64,000 nt of DNA, from positions 1 through 64,000 of the forward strand of contig WEDG01000804.1 in the NCBI GenBank assembly GCA_017591395.1. The letters run 5' to 3'. The translations under genes were made by a program, and so were the position numbers. Each line of letters starts with the position of its first letter. Position 1 is the stretch's first letter. The DNA is from Schistocephalus solidus (Eukaryota; Platyhelminthes; Cestoda; Diphyllobothriidea; Diphyllobothriidae). Below, piece by piece: positions 11,313-21,759 of the stretch. A model generated the notes under the pieces. That model saw only the letters and a program-made list of their open reading frames with translations, was not told where the DNA came from and did not search any database.

Positions 11313-12362
11313 TTCGAAAGCCTGTCTTGTTCTAAAAAAATAAGGCCCTTGACCCGATTTCTCTGCATTTTATACGCATTTAGAGATCTAGGAGTTCCGT
11401 CCGTAAGCGATTTTTTTCCACAATCTCCGCTTTTTGTTAACTTCGAATTTTTAAGGCCTGCGAAAGCCATCGCGGTCTGTTCGTTAACCTTTTTCTCAAA
11501 AATTGGACAGTGTTTTTCCATGAGCCTGTGCAGTATGTCCCGGAACGTTTCCCAGTCCTCGGTTACGTTTCCAAAGAATAAAGGTTCCCACTGGGTGCGC
11601 ATGAGTTCGGCCCTCATTCCACCGAAATCGCCTTGCCATATATTCCTTCTGATTGTTGTGGGTCTTGCTGGTATAGAAAATAGTGAGTACTCCCATCGCA
11701 TTACCACGTGGTCACTTTTTGCCTAGCGGCGGTAGACACGACACTTCGTCGATGCTGTCGTGCGACTTCGTGAGAACTAGGTCCAGGCAATTGGCCTGTT
11801 GTCCTTCGCACACCCTGGTTGGAAAAAGTGACGTGCTGTGTGAGACGTAGCTTTAGTGTCGTGCTCAGAAAACAACCGTCGAAGGCTAGATCAGAACTAT
11901 GTGCACAGGTCGAGCTCCAGTCGATGTGAGGCGCATTGAAGTCACCCATGATCAGGATATCCAACCGTGTGGCAATTTTTTCAAGTTCCTCTAGCAGGTA
12001 AGCATCAGCTACGGGTCTCTTCTCGGTGGGCGGTAGACTGTCAGGACATCTAGACTTGATGTACCTGGCACTTTTACGGATAGCCATATCGCCCTCGGAA
12101 GTAGGCGCGAGTTTATAAGTTTTGTCTAAAACTGTAATTTCGCTTTTCACGTATGTGAGTACGCCACCTCCCTTTACGCTCTTTCCTGTCATTTTCTAAA
12201 AAAAGTTGGTAGCCAGCCATATTTACCTCTCAGTCGTCCACGTGTTGGGACAACCAAGTTTCTGTTACGGAAATTATATCTGGAGATAGATCGCAAATAT
12301 GAATCTTAAGCTCGTCGAGCTTCGCTAATATACTCTGTGCATTAGTATACATGCATGTTAGT
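11300..12362 (-). pseudogene. Endonuclease region of element C ORF2, interrupted
   Basis: Near 12,362-12,200 the minus strand reads MYTNAQSILAKLDEL, DLSPDIISVTETWLSQ and, after an in-frame stop, AGYQLFLENDR. The frame 12,192-11,701 has GGGVLTYVKSEI and ILIMGDFNAPHIDW. 11,707-11,300 adds RWEYSLF, RRNIWQGDFGGMRAELM and the linker to the RT. The endonuclease has at least two shifts and one stop, while the adjoining RT is clean. The frames overlap at 11,300-11,312 and 11,701-11,707. Confidence 0.8.
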
Positions 12363-12469
12363 TTTCGGTTTGCTCGGAAAGTGCTAACAGTCGGGCGCGA
12401 GCCCCTGTTTACTGGGCCAACTGCGTGGTAATCCGGAACGGGCCTCTCCAGGGGAGAATAATGGACGAT

Positions 12470-13691
12470 GGATCACTTGGTTGTTGTAAATAACCAAGTT
12501 TGTTTCCCCCTCGCTGAGCCGCCGTCTTAGTTCGATGACAAGTTGGTGGCGTTTGTTCCGCTCTGCAGGTGAGAAGTCCTGTTGAAAAAAATTCCAGGGT
12601 TTGAGTTTTGTAACTTAAAGCGCCTTGACAGAATGTGACTGGCGTCCTGGCTACTGGTCAAGATAACTTTTAGAGGCCTAGGACGTGTTGATTCGGATTG
12701 GCTTTCGGGCCGTTTTTCCAAGGCGGAAGGCTTTTTTTCCAGTTCAATCGACGTATTTGGTTCCAGCATATTGTTCAGAAGTTCACGAAAGTGGTTCATG
12801 TCTTCAGAATATCGGTCTACTGGAGTCGCAGCTGTTGATTCAGGTAGTCCCCTGTATTATGAAGCTTTTTTTCTGTCCGTGGCATTTTTTGTAACTACGA
12901 CGCTGTCTTCCTCTATCTGGTGGGAAGGTTTCACGTTGCGAACTGGTGATGATGGAGGGGATGCTGATTGGCTATGCGTTGGCTTTGATCCGGTTTTTTT
13001 TCGATTCGGCGAATTCCACGGGTTCGACGATTTTGAATCGCAGGTGGTATTTTTTTGGTTGGGGAATCGGTTCTACTGCTTGTGCTTGGTGTGAGAATCT
13101 CAGTACTTCCTGTGGAGGACAAGGCAATGGTCAAAGCTTCGTGTTCGAGCTGTTTTGAGGAATCTTTCGAAGTCGGTTGTCCATTGGCTTTTTCCTTCTT
13201 GGTGTCAGTTTTGCGGTTTGGACGGCTTTTTTTGTTTTTAGGCGGACTATTTTTTTGTCCTGCGCCGTTGGTACTTGCTGTTCAGTAGCCGAAGCAGCTT
13301 TCAAAGTTGTTGTTGGGATACCCTTTGATCGGGTATCGATGGTTTTGCTTCTGGTAAGTCGTTCAGTGGACTCCTGAGTGGCATCTACTGCTTTAGAGGT
13401 GCCTTTTAGCGCAGATTTAATTTGTCTTATCTCATCCTCGAGCTGGTTTAGCTTCATGGACAGTTTATGACAGCCTCCACAAATGGCAGTGTTGTCAATA
13501 GCATGCATATTAATTTGAGAGAGCGCTAGCCGCCGTGATGAGGTGGTCGAGTGGTTAGCGAGCGTCGCCATCGCGTTGGTGGTCGCGGGTTCAATTCCGG
13601 CTTGCGGCATGACTTTTCGAATTTTTGTGTGGTGACTAAAGAAGTAACGAGTGGCTAGGTGTAGGTTTACACTATCAGCGCTTTTACACAA
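12470..13691 (-). pseudogene. ORF1 of element C, broken into two or more frames
   Basis: 13,691-13,131 carries a Cys-x2-Cys motif (CGGCHKL) directly followed by a heptad-like helix (LNQLEDEIRQIKSAL), then a long basic, low-complexity stretch. 12,799-12,527 carries RPRPLKVILTSSQDASHIL, equivalent to the RRM block of element B. Just after it SPAERNKRHQLVIELRRRL leads into ORF2. The apparent N-terminus before about residue 50 is the antisense of a tRNA-like sequence and is probably not real coding. Confidence 0.6.
13532..13609 (+). tRNA. tRNA-like sequence (pseudo-tRNA or SINE head)
   Basis: A 7-bp acceptor can form between 13,532-13,538 and 13,602-13,608 with two G-T pairs. An A-box match (TGGTCGAGTGG, 13,544-13,554) and a near-perfect B-box (GGTTCAATTCC, 13,588-13,598) are spaced as in a tRNA gene. 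The D-arm and the GAGTGGTTAG loop look Ser/Leu-like. I cannot fold a regular 7-nt anticodon loop, so I call it tRNA-like. It lies antisense at the 5' end of element C. Confidence 0.5.
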
Positions 13692-13872
13692 ACAGTATAT
13701 AAATTATCTATACCTCCTTTTGCAAATTAATGAAATCCCCCGAACGTTCTTAACTACTTCTGCTAGTGGAAGTTGTTAAAAAGTATTTGTTATAACGAGT
13801 TACTCGATATAAATTGCAAAAATCAATTAGACAGAATATGGATAATGAACGACTCAGCCTGTTTTGTAGGTA

Positions 13873-14087
13873 CTCCTCAGAAAGCCTGACGAGCAGTTAG
13901 AGCCTGGATTGGACTGGTAGGTTGTGAAGGCTAAGCCAAAATTTCCGGCAGGTGGCTCTATTTGGAGAACTGTCCTAGTCGAACAAAAGTCCTCAGAAAC
14001 CCTGGAGAGAGAATGGATTGGACTGGTGGGTTATGTAGGCCAAGATTTCCGACAGTGCTCGATTTGGAGAACTCTCCTAGTCAAACT
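13873..14087 (-). repeat. Two tandem units of about 110 bp upstream of element C ORF1
   Basis: The block from tcctcagaaagcc through ggattggactggtaggtt to tttggagaactgtcctagtcgaac (13,873-13,983) is repeated imperfectly at 13,990-14,087, ending ggagaactctcctagtcaaac. It lies just 5' of element C in the element's orientation. A related start, aacgactcagcct, occurs at 13,847 and again at 15,068, upstream of element D, so the block is probably part of this family's 5' UTR. Confidence 0.55.
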
Positions 14088-14218
14088 GTGAGGGTGCGAA
14101 GGCACTGAGCGGAAGATTCAGTTAATTGATTCAATAATTTTGAACCAATTAATGTCTGTGGACTGATTGTTTCAGTGCAAAGACTCGATTAAATTCGGTC
14201 TTCTTGTTGCTCGAAAAT

Positions 14219-14991
14219 TCAAACCACGCGGCAACCGTTCAGTTCAGTATATTGAGCATCTATCGGTAAGAACGAGCTTTTTCCGGAGTTCAAACCACTT
14301 TTTTGTGAAAGCTTCTTGGCCCTTTTCGACTTCGAATTCTTCATCTTAGGTGCTTCAAATTCAACGTGCTTTTCAACTTCACCCTTTTTTGTATCATTCA
14401 GCGACGATGCCGCATATATTTGTGTATCCAGCACATTTCTCCTTCTGTCTAAGCTCGATGACAGTAGTAAGGTGCATGAGCTGTTTTGATCTCCCTTTTG
14501 AAGCTCTGTAGACGCAATGTCTTTAAGCTCTACATGAGGTTTTCTTGAGGAAGCAATATTTGCATACGTTATTTCTTTGGTTGGAATTCTCGTTGCTACG
14601 GGTGAACTTTGAACCTTCTCTTTGAGATCGGCCATTTCTTGTTTCAAGTTACTTATCTCGTTCTCCATCAATGAGAATTTCTGCAAGAGATTTAAACACC
14701 CCATGCACTTTTCGTCCTCGTAGGTGACATTCATTAGTGTTCCCAGGCTTTTTGCCCGCTTGGCAGGAAGAGAAGTGGTAACAGAATATCTGTCTTTGTC
14801 ATCTTTTTTTGTTTGGATACAATTTTGTTTTCCATATTGTCGTGAGGACATGGCGTAGTGGTTATGTTCATCGCCACCTGAATCTGCGACCCGGGTTCGA
14901 GGCCCGACAGCGCCGCGAATTTTTTTCTCAGCACAGATGATTCCTGAGCGTCTGCGTTTTCCATACCTCTTATGACTGTATTGGAATGCAT
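14219..14991 (-). pseudogene. ORF1 N-terminal part of a second CR1-like copy (element D)
   Basis: The 210-residue frame 14,851-14,219 has the same design as element C ORF1: a Cys-x2-Cys pair (KCMGCLNLL) followed by a coiled-coil segment (LMENEISNLKQEMADLKEKV) and a Lys/Ser-rich region. The copy stops where element C's 5' region begins, with no ORF2, so it is a 5' stub, perhaps cut off by insertion of element C. Upstream of the frame is another antisense tRNA-like sequence. Confidence 0.55.
14841..14917 (+). tRNA. Second tRNA-like sequence, antisense at the 5' end of element D
   Basis: The A-box TGGCGTAGTGG (14,851-14,861) and B-box GGTTCGAGGCC (14,894-14,904) are in tRNA spacing. A 5-bp stem GTTCA/TGAAT brackets an 8-nt loop where the anticodon arm would be. 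The acceptor pairing is poor. It is different in sequence from the copy at 13,532 but sits in the same place relative to ORF1. Confidence 0.45.
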
Positions 14992-14999
14992 TTAATTAA

Positions 15000-15756
15000 T
15001 AAATCCTTTTTAAATAACTGGGCTAGGGATGCAATAGTATTCAGCAGTCAGACTTCTAATAAGCATGCAACGACTCAGCCTTTGTTGCGACTTCTCCCTC
15101 CCTGATGAAAGCAGATTAGAGCAGCACACCGCTGGCGTGAATTTGGAAGTAGGTGAACGCTGAAGCTTGTATTTCTCGTAGGGATAATGTCCTGGACGTG
15201 GAATAATCCTCAGTAATGGAATATTTGGATAGCCGCAGAATCGTTCAGTCGAAGAAAATATTTCCCAAATTAATGACTGGACAATCCACTCAAGAGTTAT
15301 TCCAAATCAACGTGTCTTCTACACTTAGGTAGAGACTAATACTTCGTACACTCAAAGGAGCTGAAATTCGAAAGCAATTTCAAACGACGCGTCAGTTCAT
15401 AAGTTGAGTCATAAGTTGAGTCATAAGTTGAGTGAATTCAAAATGGCTATTAGGGCTAAGCGACCATATTGCTTATAATTGCATGTGTTGTCTCCTATCT
15501 GCATAACCACAAATAAAGAGGCGCAGGAACATTTGGAAAGGGATTAGGACGCACTGAGACGAGCGGATTCCGCGTAAATCTGGTTAGTCAATGCAAATGA
15601 TAGTGACGAAACCTGACAGGTTTCTGAGGATTAAAGAACACCTGATTAAAGTCTTTTGCCCAATGAAAACAATAAGACCATTTGCCCGACCTCCATAGAG
15701 CAATCCGACGATAAGAAGGAGCATAAAGAAAAAAACAGAAGCTGTGGGAAAAGTGC
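15000..15756. other. Non-coding stretch with a short tandem repeat
   Basis: It holds the probable 5' UTR of element D (15,000 to about 15,200) and then unassigned sequence. A 12-bp unit (ataagttgagtc) is repeated about three times at 15,397-15,435. I see no gene. Confidence 0.4.
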
Positions 15757-17460
15757 TTGCACATTCAAGATCTCGTATCATTTGCTGAATATAAAGTACA
15801 ACGAAATGACTACCGTAAACAAATGCGGATTGCTAGACCTTCCTTCGAGCGCCAACTGAAAAACGAAGCCACAGTTGCCCGAAGAAGTTTTTGGTACATC
15901 TCTAGTCGGCAGAAACAACGAGACGAAATCTTAAGTCCAGAGGATAGCCTTTGGAACATATTATTGGAAGGACCATAGAAAGTAGAACTTATGTCCCAGT
16001 TTTTTTTAGATCAGTGTTTCCGGCTGAATTATCGAATACCTATCCGGATCTTATAATGGTCAAAGATACGACTGTCATTGGAACCATAGCCTTTTCTGTC
16101 GTAGAAGTCAGATGGTCCTCAACCAAATCAGGCCAAGCATGTTTACTAGACCAGATGGGATCCCTTGGGTGATGCTCAAATAATTATCAGCCTTCCTCCT
16201 TCATTTCTGTTAGAGCTATTACTGGGAACATGGAGCTTCCCTTCGATATGGAAGACAGTCAAAATCGTTCTGTTATAGAAAAAGGTAGCAAGATGGCAGC
16301 CAACAGCATTAGCTCTATAAGTTTGACATGCATTTGCTGCAAAATAATGGAAGTCCTTGTAAAGCGTGCTATACTAAAATTTTGTGATGAAAATGACGTC
16401 TTATAGAATTTTTGGCATGGTTTTCAGCAACGGTGCTCCTGCCTTTCAAATCAGTGCTCTAGAAGGGGACTTAAATTTCAGAAAGCCCTTTACATCGTGG
16501 CACATCAAAGCCTTTTGCCTAAACTCAGCGATTTTGGCATCAGGGGAAGCTATGGACCTGGATAAAAGCATTTCTGATCAGCCGAAAGCAACGGGCCTAT
16601 ATCGCAGAAGATGAATTGGACTGGGTGAACGTTGTTAGTGGCGTTCCTCAAGGCTTCATTCTTGATCCCCTTTTTTCATCCTTTATGTAAATGACAGTCT
16701 TCAGGAACTGGACTGCGGTAAAATCATGCTTGTCGATGACGGTAAGCTATGGCAAGCAATTAAAGACATGAGGGATCAGAAATCTCTGCACAATAATTTG
16801 CGCAGATGGCGAATATAGTCCGAGAAATGGTTCTTAGATTTCAATTTGCAAAAGTGTGCTTTTCACTTGCGTCAAGCTTATTATGTTACAAGTGACAACT
16901 TGAGGACATTTTTCTTGCATAACATTCAAATTCCCATATAATCATCACAGAAAGAGCCTGGTGATTGAATATAGGGAAAACGTACGCCATGGTTGCAATG
17001 CCTCAAGTAGAATATGGCATCCAGGCATGACGGCTATGGCTCACAAAGGACAAAATGTATCTCAAGAATGTGCAACGTTGTGTTACAAAGCTAGTAAGAG
17101 GTTTAAAATCCAACTCTTATATAGAGAAGCCGGAATACCTACATATATTCCCTCTGTGTTATAGGCAACAAGGAGGTGAGCTTGTCTTAATTGAGAAGAT
17201 AATACATGGCTTCGATCAAGTGTTGCGCTTTGAGGACACGTTTCAGTGGCATTTCTCTCCTTATCTTCGTGGACATGCAACGAAGCTGCGCAAGAAATGT
17301 TAAGGCTAAACCTGCGCTCATAATTCTTCACGCAAGGTTAAGAAAATATTGGAATGGTCCCTGTAATCAGTCGTGGAGGCGACGTCTCTATAGCTTTTCA
17401 GGAATTTATTGGATAATTATGTGTCCCTTATTTTCCCTCGACGATCTTAATCCGAAGTAA
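15757..17460 (+). pseudogene. Heavily decayed CR1-like ORF2 (element E)
   Basis: Scattered plus-frame pieces keep the order of a CR1 RT: RRSFWYISSRQKQRDEI (about 15,880; linker), SLTCICCKIMEVLVKR (about 16,320; the NYRPVSLT block), SDFGIRGS (about 16,530), VSGVPQGFILDPLF (about 16,640; block B), IMLVDDGKLW (about 16,725; FADD box changed to LVDD) and VQRCVTKLVRG near 17,070, with LRGHATKLR near 17,260. Many stops and indels. This looks like the oldest copy in the window. Confidence 0.75.
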
Positions 17461-18554
17461 TACCATGTCAACTCCAAACATGAGTTATTTGTAAAAATCG
17501 TTACTTCTATTTTGTGAATACTATTTGTACAGTGGAAATTGTTAAGATTACGTACATACATGCATATGACACACCGGTATGTAAACAATAAGGTTTTGAA
17601 TGGCGTTGCCTATAACCCTCAGCAAATTAACCGAATTAAACTAAACGAAACGCCCTGCAGTCCTCATAGATTGGAATGGGATTTTCTAGTCTGGGCCTGA
17701 GTCGTTGAACTACTACGTAGATTATTTATGGTAATTTGTGACATTTTAAGATCGCAGGAATATCAGAACCTTTCTGCCGGAGGTTGAGTTTTAAGGTCGA
17801 GCATGTTTGAGGCCAGTTGTTTCAGTTCGAGCTTTCTGTGTTCTTTCCTTACATTTCAAAATGTATATCGTCTTACTTGATATTTTTCGTCTAATTTACA
17901 CTGTATTCTAATTAAAAATCCTAGGGTTCTTCCACTGGATTACATTTGTGCTAAACAATGCACTGAATATTTTTAAGGGAAGTTAACAGAGGTTCAGTAG
18001 GAAGGATATCCTAAGCAAGTGTTTTTTTATATAACCAAAGTCACATAAATATGATAAATGTCTAGTTTCAGAAGGCGGGGAAGGAAACGATGGCGCAGTT
18101 ACATAATTTAACTAAGCCTCCAGGTGATAGAATGCGAATAAATCGGCCGAGAACTGCTAACATGATCCCTGCTGCATATTTCTTCTGATATTGCCGGTAA
18201 ACTGGCAATAAATAAAAATTATTTATTTACTGGTGGACCTCTATATTTATACGGTTTTTGGGACTAGGCACACGAATGGAAAGGCGACATCAAACAGAAT
18301 TAAATTCCGGCTCGTGCTTTAATTGCGAAAGATTCAACCACTTTAAATAGTAGTGGTTAGAAAATTAACAACAATTGTTTGTCACCGTATAAAAATGGTG
18401 TTATTTGTCGCACTTAGAATGCTTACATCTTCCCGAGGATTTATGGGCTTGTATTATGAGCATAGACATTATGGCCATGATGCGTTATTACACCAGTGTA
18501 CTCTGTGCCTTTGTCTACGTTCGCTTGGCTGCAATTTCTATATATCGTTTGCAA
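17461..18554. other. AT-rich stretch without recognisable genes
   Basis: No coding pattern or repeat match to other parts of the window was seen. It separates the end of the element E reading frame from a sequence resembling a CR1 3' end. It could be a later insertion into that element or an unrelated block. Confidence 0.4.
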
Positions 18555-18625
18555 TTCTTGAGATTTTTATGTGACACATAGGGAGTTCAAAGGCGCAAGT
18601 CTATCTTCCTCAAATATGTAGCCTG
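18555..18625 (+). repeat. CR1-subfamily 3' UTR fragment
   Basis: The sequence atagggagttcaaaggcgcaag, then tcttcctcaaata, closely matches the 3' UTR of element A at 5,155-5,195. The pentanucleotide tail is missing. It may be the true 3' end of element E, displaced by about 1.1 kb of other sequence. Confidence 0.55.
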
Positions 18626-18699
18626 TGAGCAGTGCTTGTATCACATCGGGATAACCAATTTGTAGGGGTCTAAGCAGTAGTTGTACTCAGAGCAATATA

Positions 18700-19275
18700 A
18701 TCATTAGGCCAAATCCCCGTTGTAAGTAAAAGGTAGAAGGCATCAGGATGAGGGATTTATTGAGCACAGAACCCTAAGATGCAGTCTCAGACAGCAGTGG
18801 CCACTGGAGAAGCCAGGGCTAGGGTTGACTGCGTCCAGCCAAGCCTAAGAGAGAATGAGACAGTGGTGGCAGCTGCTAAAATAGGGCTATGGAGCAAGTC
18901 AAGTGTTTTACAATCAGTGTGTGCTGCATAACCCGAGTGTCTAGAGGCACACGCTGCGTCGGCCGAGGGGTGGGCTGTTCGTTTAGCACTTGAGCAGTTA
19001 CGACTGCCTGGGCGCATGTGCGTGCGCGAATGGATTTTGGTCAAGTGTCTGCAGGTCAGTGAGTTGGAAACCTCTCGTAGTGTAGTTGCATGATTTTTAG
19101 GCAGTGAGCCTTGAACAAAGACGCCGGACATGGATGGCAGTGTTAGGCGTCGGCTACAAATATACGGTATATGGGATCTGACCTTAGTCATCCTTGATGA
19201 GGTGGAACGTTGGGTTCGCTCTGAACGTTGTACGTGTGGTAAACGACGAATATAACTAACAATAAGTTTGTTTAA
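18700..19275 (-). mobile_element. Candidate solo LTR
   Basis: Read on the minus strand this block is more GC-rich than its surroundings. It has a TATA-like stretch (CGTATATTTG at about 19,160) and, about 420 bp downstream, CTCAATAAATCCC (about 18,755), a poly(A) signal in the position expected at the end of R in an LTR. No gag or pol frame is beside it and I could not confirm TG..CA ends or a target-site duplication. It could equally be an unrelated repeat. Confidence 0.25.
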
Positions 19276-19776
19276 CCATGCAACTGTTAGTTAAATGCGC
19301 GGGGTATTCATTAAATGAATCTTAGAATAGAAAATCCAGAATTTGTAACTCCAGATGACTCATAAATAGATCCTGCTGGATAAGTCGCGGCAAAGAATGC
19401 GAAGAACAGTAAACGGACTAAAATCCATGCTCCTATGAAGCACCAATATAAGGGTAAACATTGTTTCTAGCAACAGAGTCAAAGAAGTGAGAGTATTACC
19501 ATAGTTATGATAGTCTTCAATGGAACAGGTGACAAACTTCTTATTTGGTGGAGTTTAGAAATGACGCCAATAAAAAATGCTCGTTGCTACTACTATGAGC
19601 TGAGGACAACATAAACTTGCTGCATGGGGTAGTTCCTTCGTTCACTGGATGAGAAATATTGGAATAAGCCAATCGACCCGGTTGTGTTAGCGGAAAGAGC
19701 TCAGATTTCAAAAAAAAGCTTCATGTACTTCGAGACTATATTTTCACATCATAATAATCACTGACGTACAGCGCCC

Positions 19777-20470
19777 GTATTCGACCATCGTAGTCCGACG
19801 ATGTCAACCGTATGCTCCAAACCAGGTGGTGCAGGGACGACGACTTGTGTGTGGATTTGATTTAAGTGATAGTAGCCTTGCGCTGCAGCTACCGCACCTT
19901 CTCCTCCTCCACCACACGAGCCCGGTATCATGACAGAGTCAAGAAGACAGGAGGTGGGAGAGGGCGTAGGTGACTAGCGCGGCCGGAGCCGCCCCTGGGC
20001 ATGCCACCACCATTGGCTTGGATCCCACGGAGAGGGAGTGCAATAAAAGGCAAATTAAGAAGGATCAATTGCAGCTTGACTCTCAGTCGGATAGTCAGCA
20101 TCCACACACAAAACACACATTGGGCTGACCAGATGGTCCGAGATATCCCGTCAGTTGGCAACCTTCCAAACTACGGCTTTTGGCGCACTGTAATTGTTTC
20201 AAGCGCGTCAAATTGTTTTTAGTGAGGAAAATGCGATGAACCGTCGACCTCACTCTATCCCACACTCCGAAAATCAGACAACCATGCGAGCTGGTCAGCT
20301 GTCTGATACGGAAGTGGGCGCAACTGCTGTTGATCTCGTCTACGCGTACTATGAACATGAACTGCCAGGGGTCATGTTACGAAGGAACCATCTCAGTCTG
20401 ATTCTCAGACCACAAGTCAGCCACTAGACACAACACACAGTGGCCGGACTGTGACGTCTGATTGTAATTG
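19777..20470 (-). repeat. Dispersed repeat R1, copy a
   Basis: This is the reverse-strand version of a repeat also found at 40,895, 43,440, 51,080, 52,178 and 55,790. Shared landmarks on its own strand are a block beginning ggttgccaactgacgggat, the block gtggctgactggcggactga, and an end with tgtggagcatacggtggac and a small hairpin around gtcgtcg...cgacg. It has no convincing open frame. It is near full length and consists of two related halves of about 330 bp. Confidence 0.75.
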
Positions 20471-20679
20471 TCAGTTGAAAAAGCTTCCAACCCATGGCAC
20501 TTATCGCTTGATGATATCCTCAAGCTCAGAACAAAAATGCCACAGAAGAGCTGTACGAAGAAGGAGCCGAGGAACATACTTGCCTCTTAATCAGCTATGC
20601 AAACTGTGAGCATGTTTTTTTGGGTGTTGCTTGTGATCATGAGAGGTGCATAGGCTGATCAGGAAAGATGTAGTGTTGT

Positions 20680-21600
20680 AGTATAGCTGTTGGTGTTCTA
20701 CCGCAGGTTTTCATGGAGATGCATGCGACCTAATAGGTTCATGTGGTGTGTGAATGTGCGTGGGCAGTGCGGACATTTAAATCGAGTGTGGTGGCTGTAT
20801 TTTGGAACTCCTGGCACTGGTTCACCAGTATCTTACAAAGGGATTCAAAAGTGACTGACCAGGCCGATGCAAGATGTGCATGTGCGGTGACAGCGCGGAC
20901 AAGATAGGTCCGGAGGTGCTGAGTCTGCGGGGGCTCTGCTGCTGGTACTGGTAGTCAAGCTCATGGGAGGTATATGGGAAGTGTTGCAGGGAACCGAAGA
21001 TGTGTTTGCATGGCGGTGGATTCCACTTTCGTAGACGCGAATGTGGCCAAGCAGGACTATGTGATGAGTGAATGCGCCTGGGCAATAATGGCACTGGAGG
21101 AGGCGGTCTCTGCTGTGTAGTGTTGATTCAGGCAATAGTTCGCCAGTCTCTGTGCGATGGACTCGTAAGTGACCGACCATGACGATGTGTGAGGGGAATG
21201 TGCGATCGCAATGGGAACAGGTTAGTACCGAGTCCCCATCACTGATGGTGGTGGTGGCGGCGGTGAGGGTAACAGGTGATGAGTATTGCGATGTGGTCTC
21301 TAGGATGGTGGGAGTAATGGAATTGATGCCAGGGGTGAGGTTTGGGGAGTCCGAAGGAGGGTTGGCAGAATTTGACGTATAAGTTTGAATTGTCGGATTG
21401 TTGGTGCATTGCGTCTGAAGATGTCCGACCAGGCTGACTCACGCGCGGAGTGTGCATTGACAGCGTGGGCATGTTCAAAGGGCCTGGGAATCGGCGGTGT
21501 TGGTCCGGGATGCTTGCGATTTTCATGCTGCTCTTTTGGCCTTGGCGGCGATGATCCGGTGGGCCTCATAGATAGCTGAACCAGTCTTCACGGATCTTCT
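20680..21600 (-). pseudogene. C2H2 zinc-finger C-terminal domain of an RTE-like element
   Basis: On the minus strand several degenerate fingers follow the RT remnant. One near 21,410-21,470 has CPRCQCTLRA...LVGHLQT. A complete one at about 21,150-21,215 reads CSHCDRTFPSHIVMVGHLRVH. One at 21,031-21,093 reads CHYCPGAFTHHIVLLGHIRVY, with the last His changed to Tyr. One near 20,830-20,900 reads CPRCHRTCTSCIGLVSH, and one near 20,703-20,790 reads CPHCPRTFTHHMNLLGRMHLH. The linker TETGE recurs. I remember such fingers as the tail of RTE-type ORF2 proteins of tapeworms; here the order and strand fit that. Frames are broken by shifts. Confidence 0.7.
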
Positions 21601-21759
21601 CCATGCCGATCTATCCGGGGCAAGGTCCTCCCAGGTCGTCGAGTTGATTTGCAGTTGCTTCAGAGATTTCTTCTTTCTTAAGCGTCGTTTTTGGCCTCCC
21701 TGCCAGTGAGCACCCGGAGCAACATCTCCGTAGAAAATTCATTTGGGTAGTCATTTGGG

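Noticed and set aside
13560..13691. N-terminal residues of element C's ORF1 frame (AGIEPATTNAMA and neighbours)
   Set aside because: They translate the antisense of the tRNA-like sequence, so are probably not part of the protein. The Asn/Gly-x-Glu-Pro-type peptide is a common artefact of tRNA B-box antisense.
15397..15435. Three short repeats that might suggest a CRISPR-like array
   Set aside because: The 12-bp units are directly adjacent without spacers and the genome is eukaryotic.
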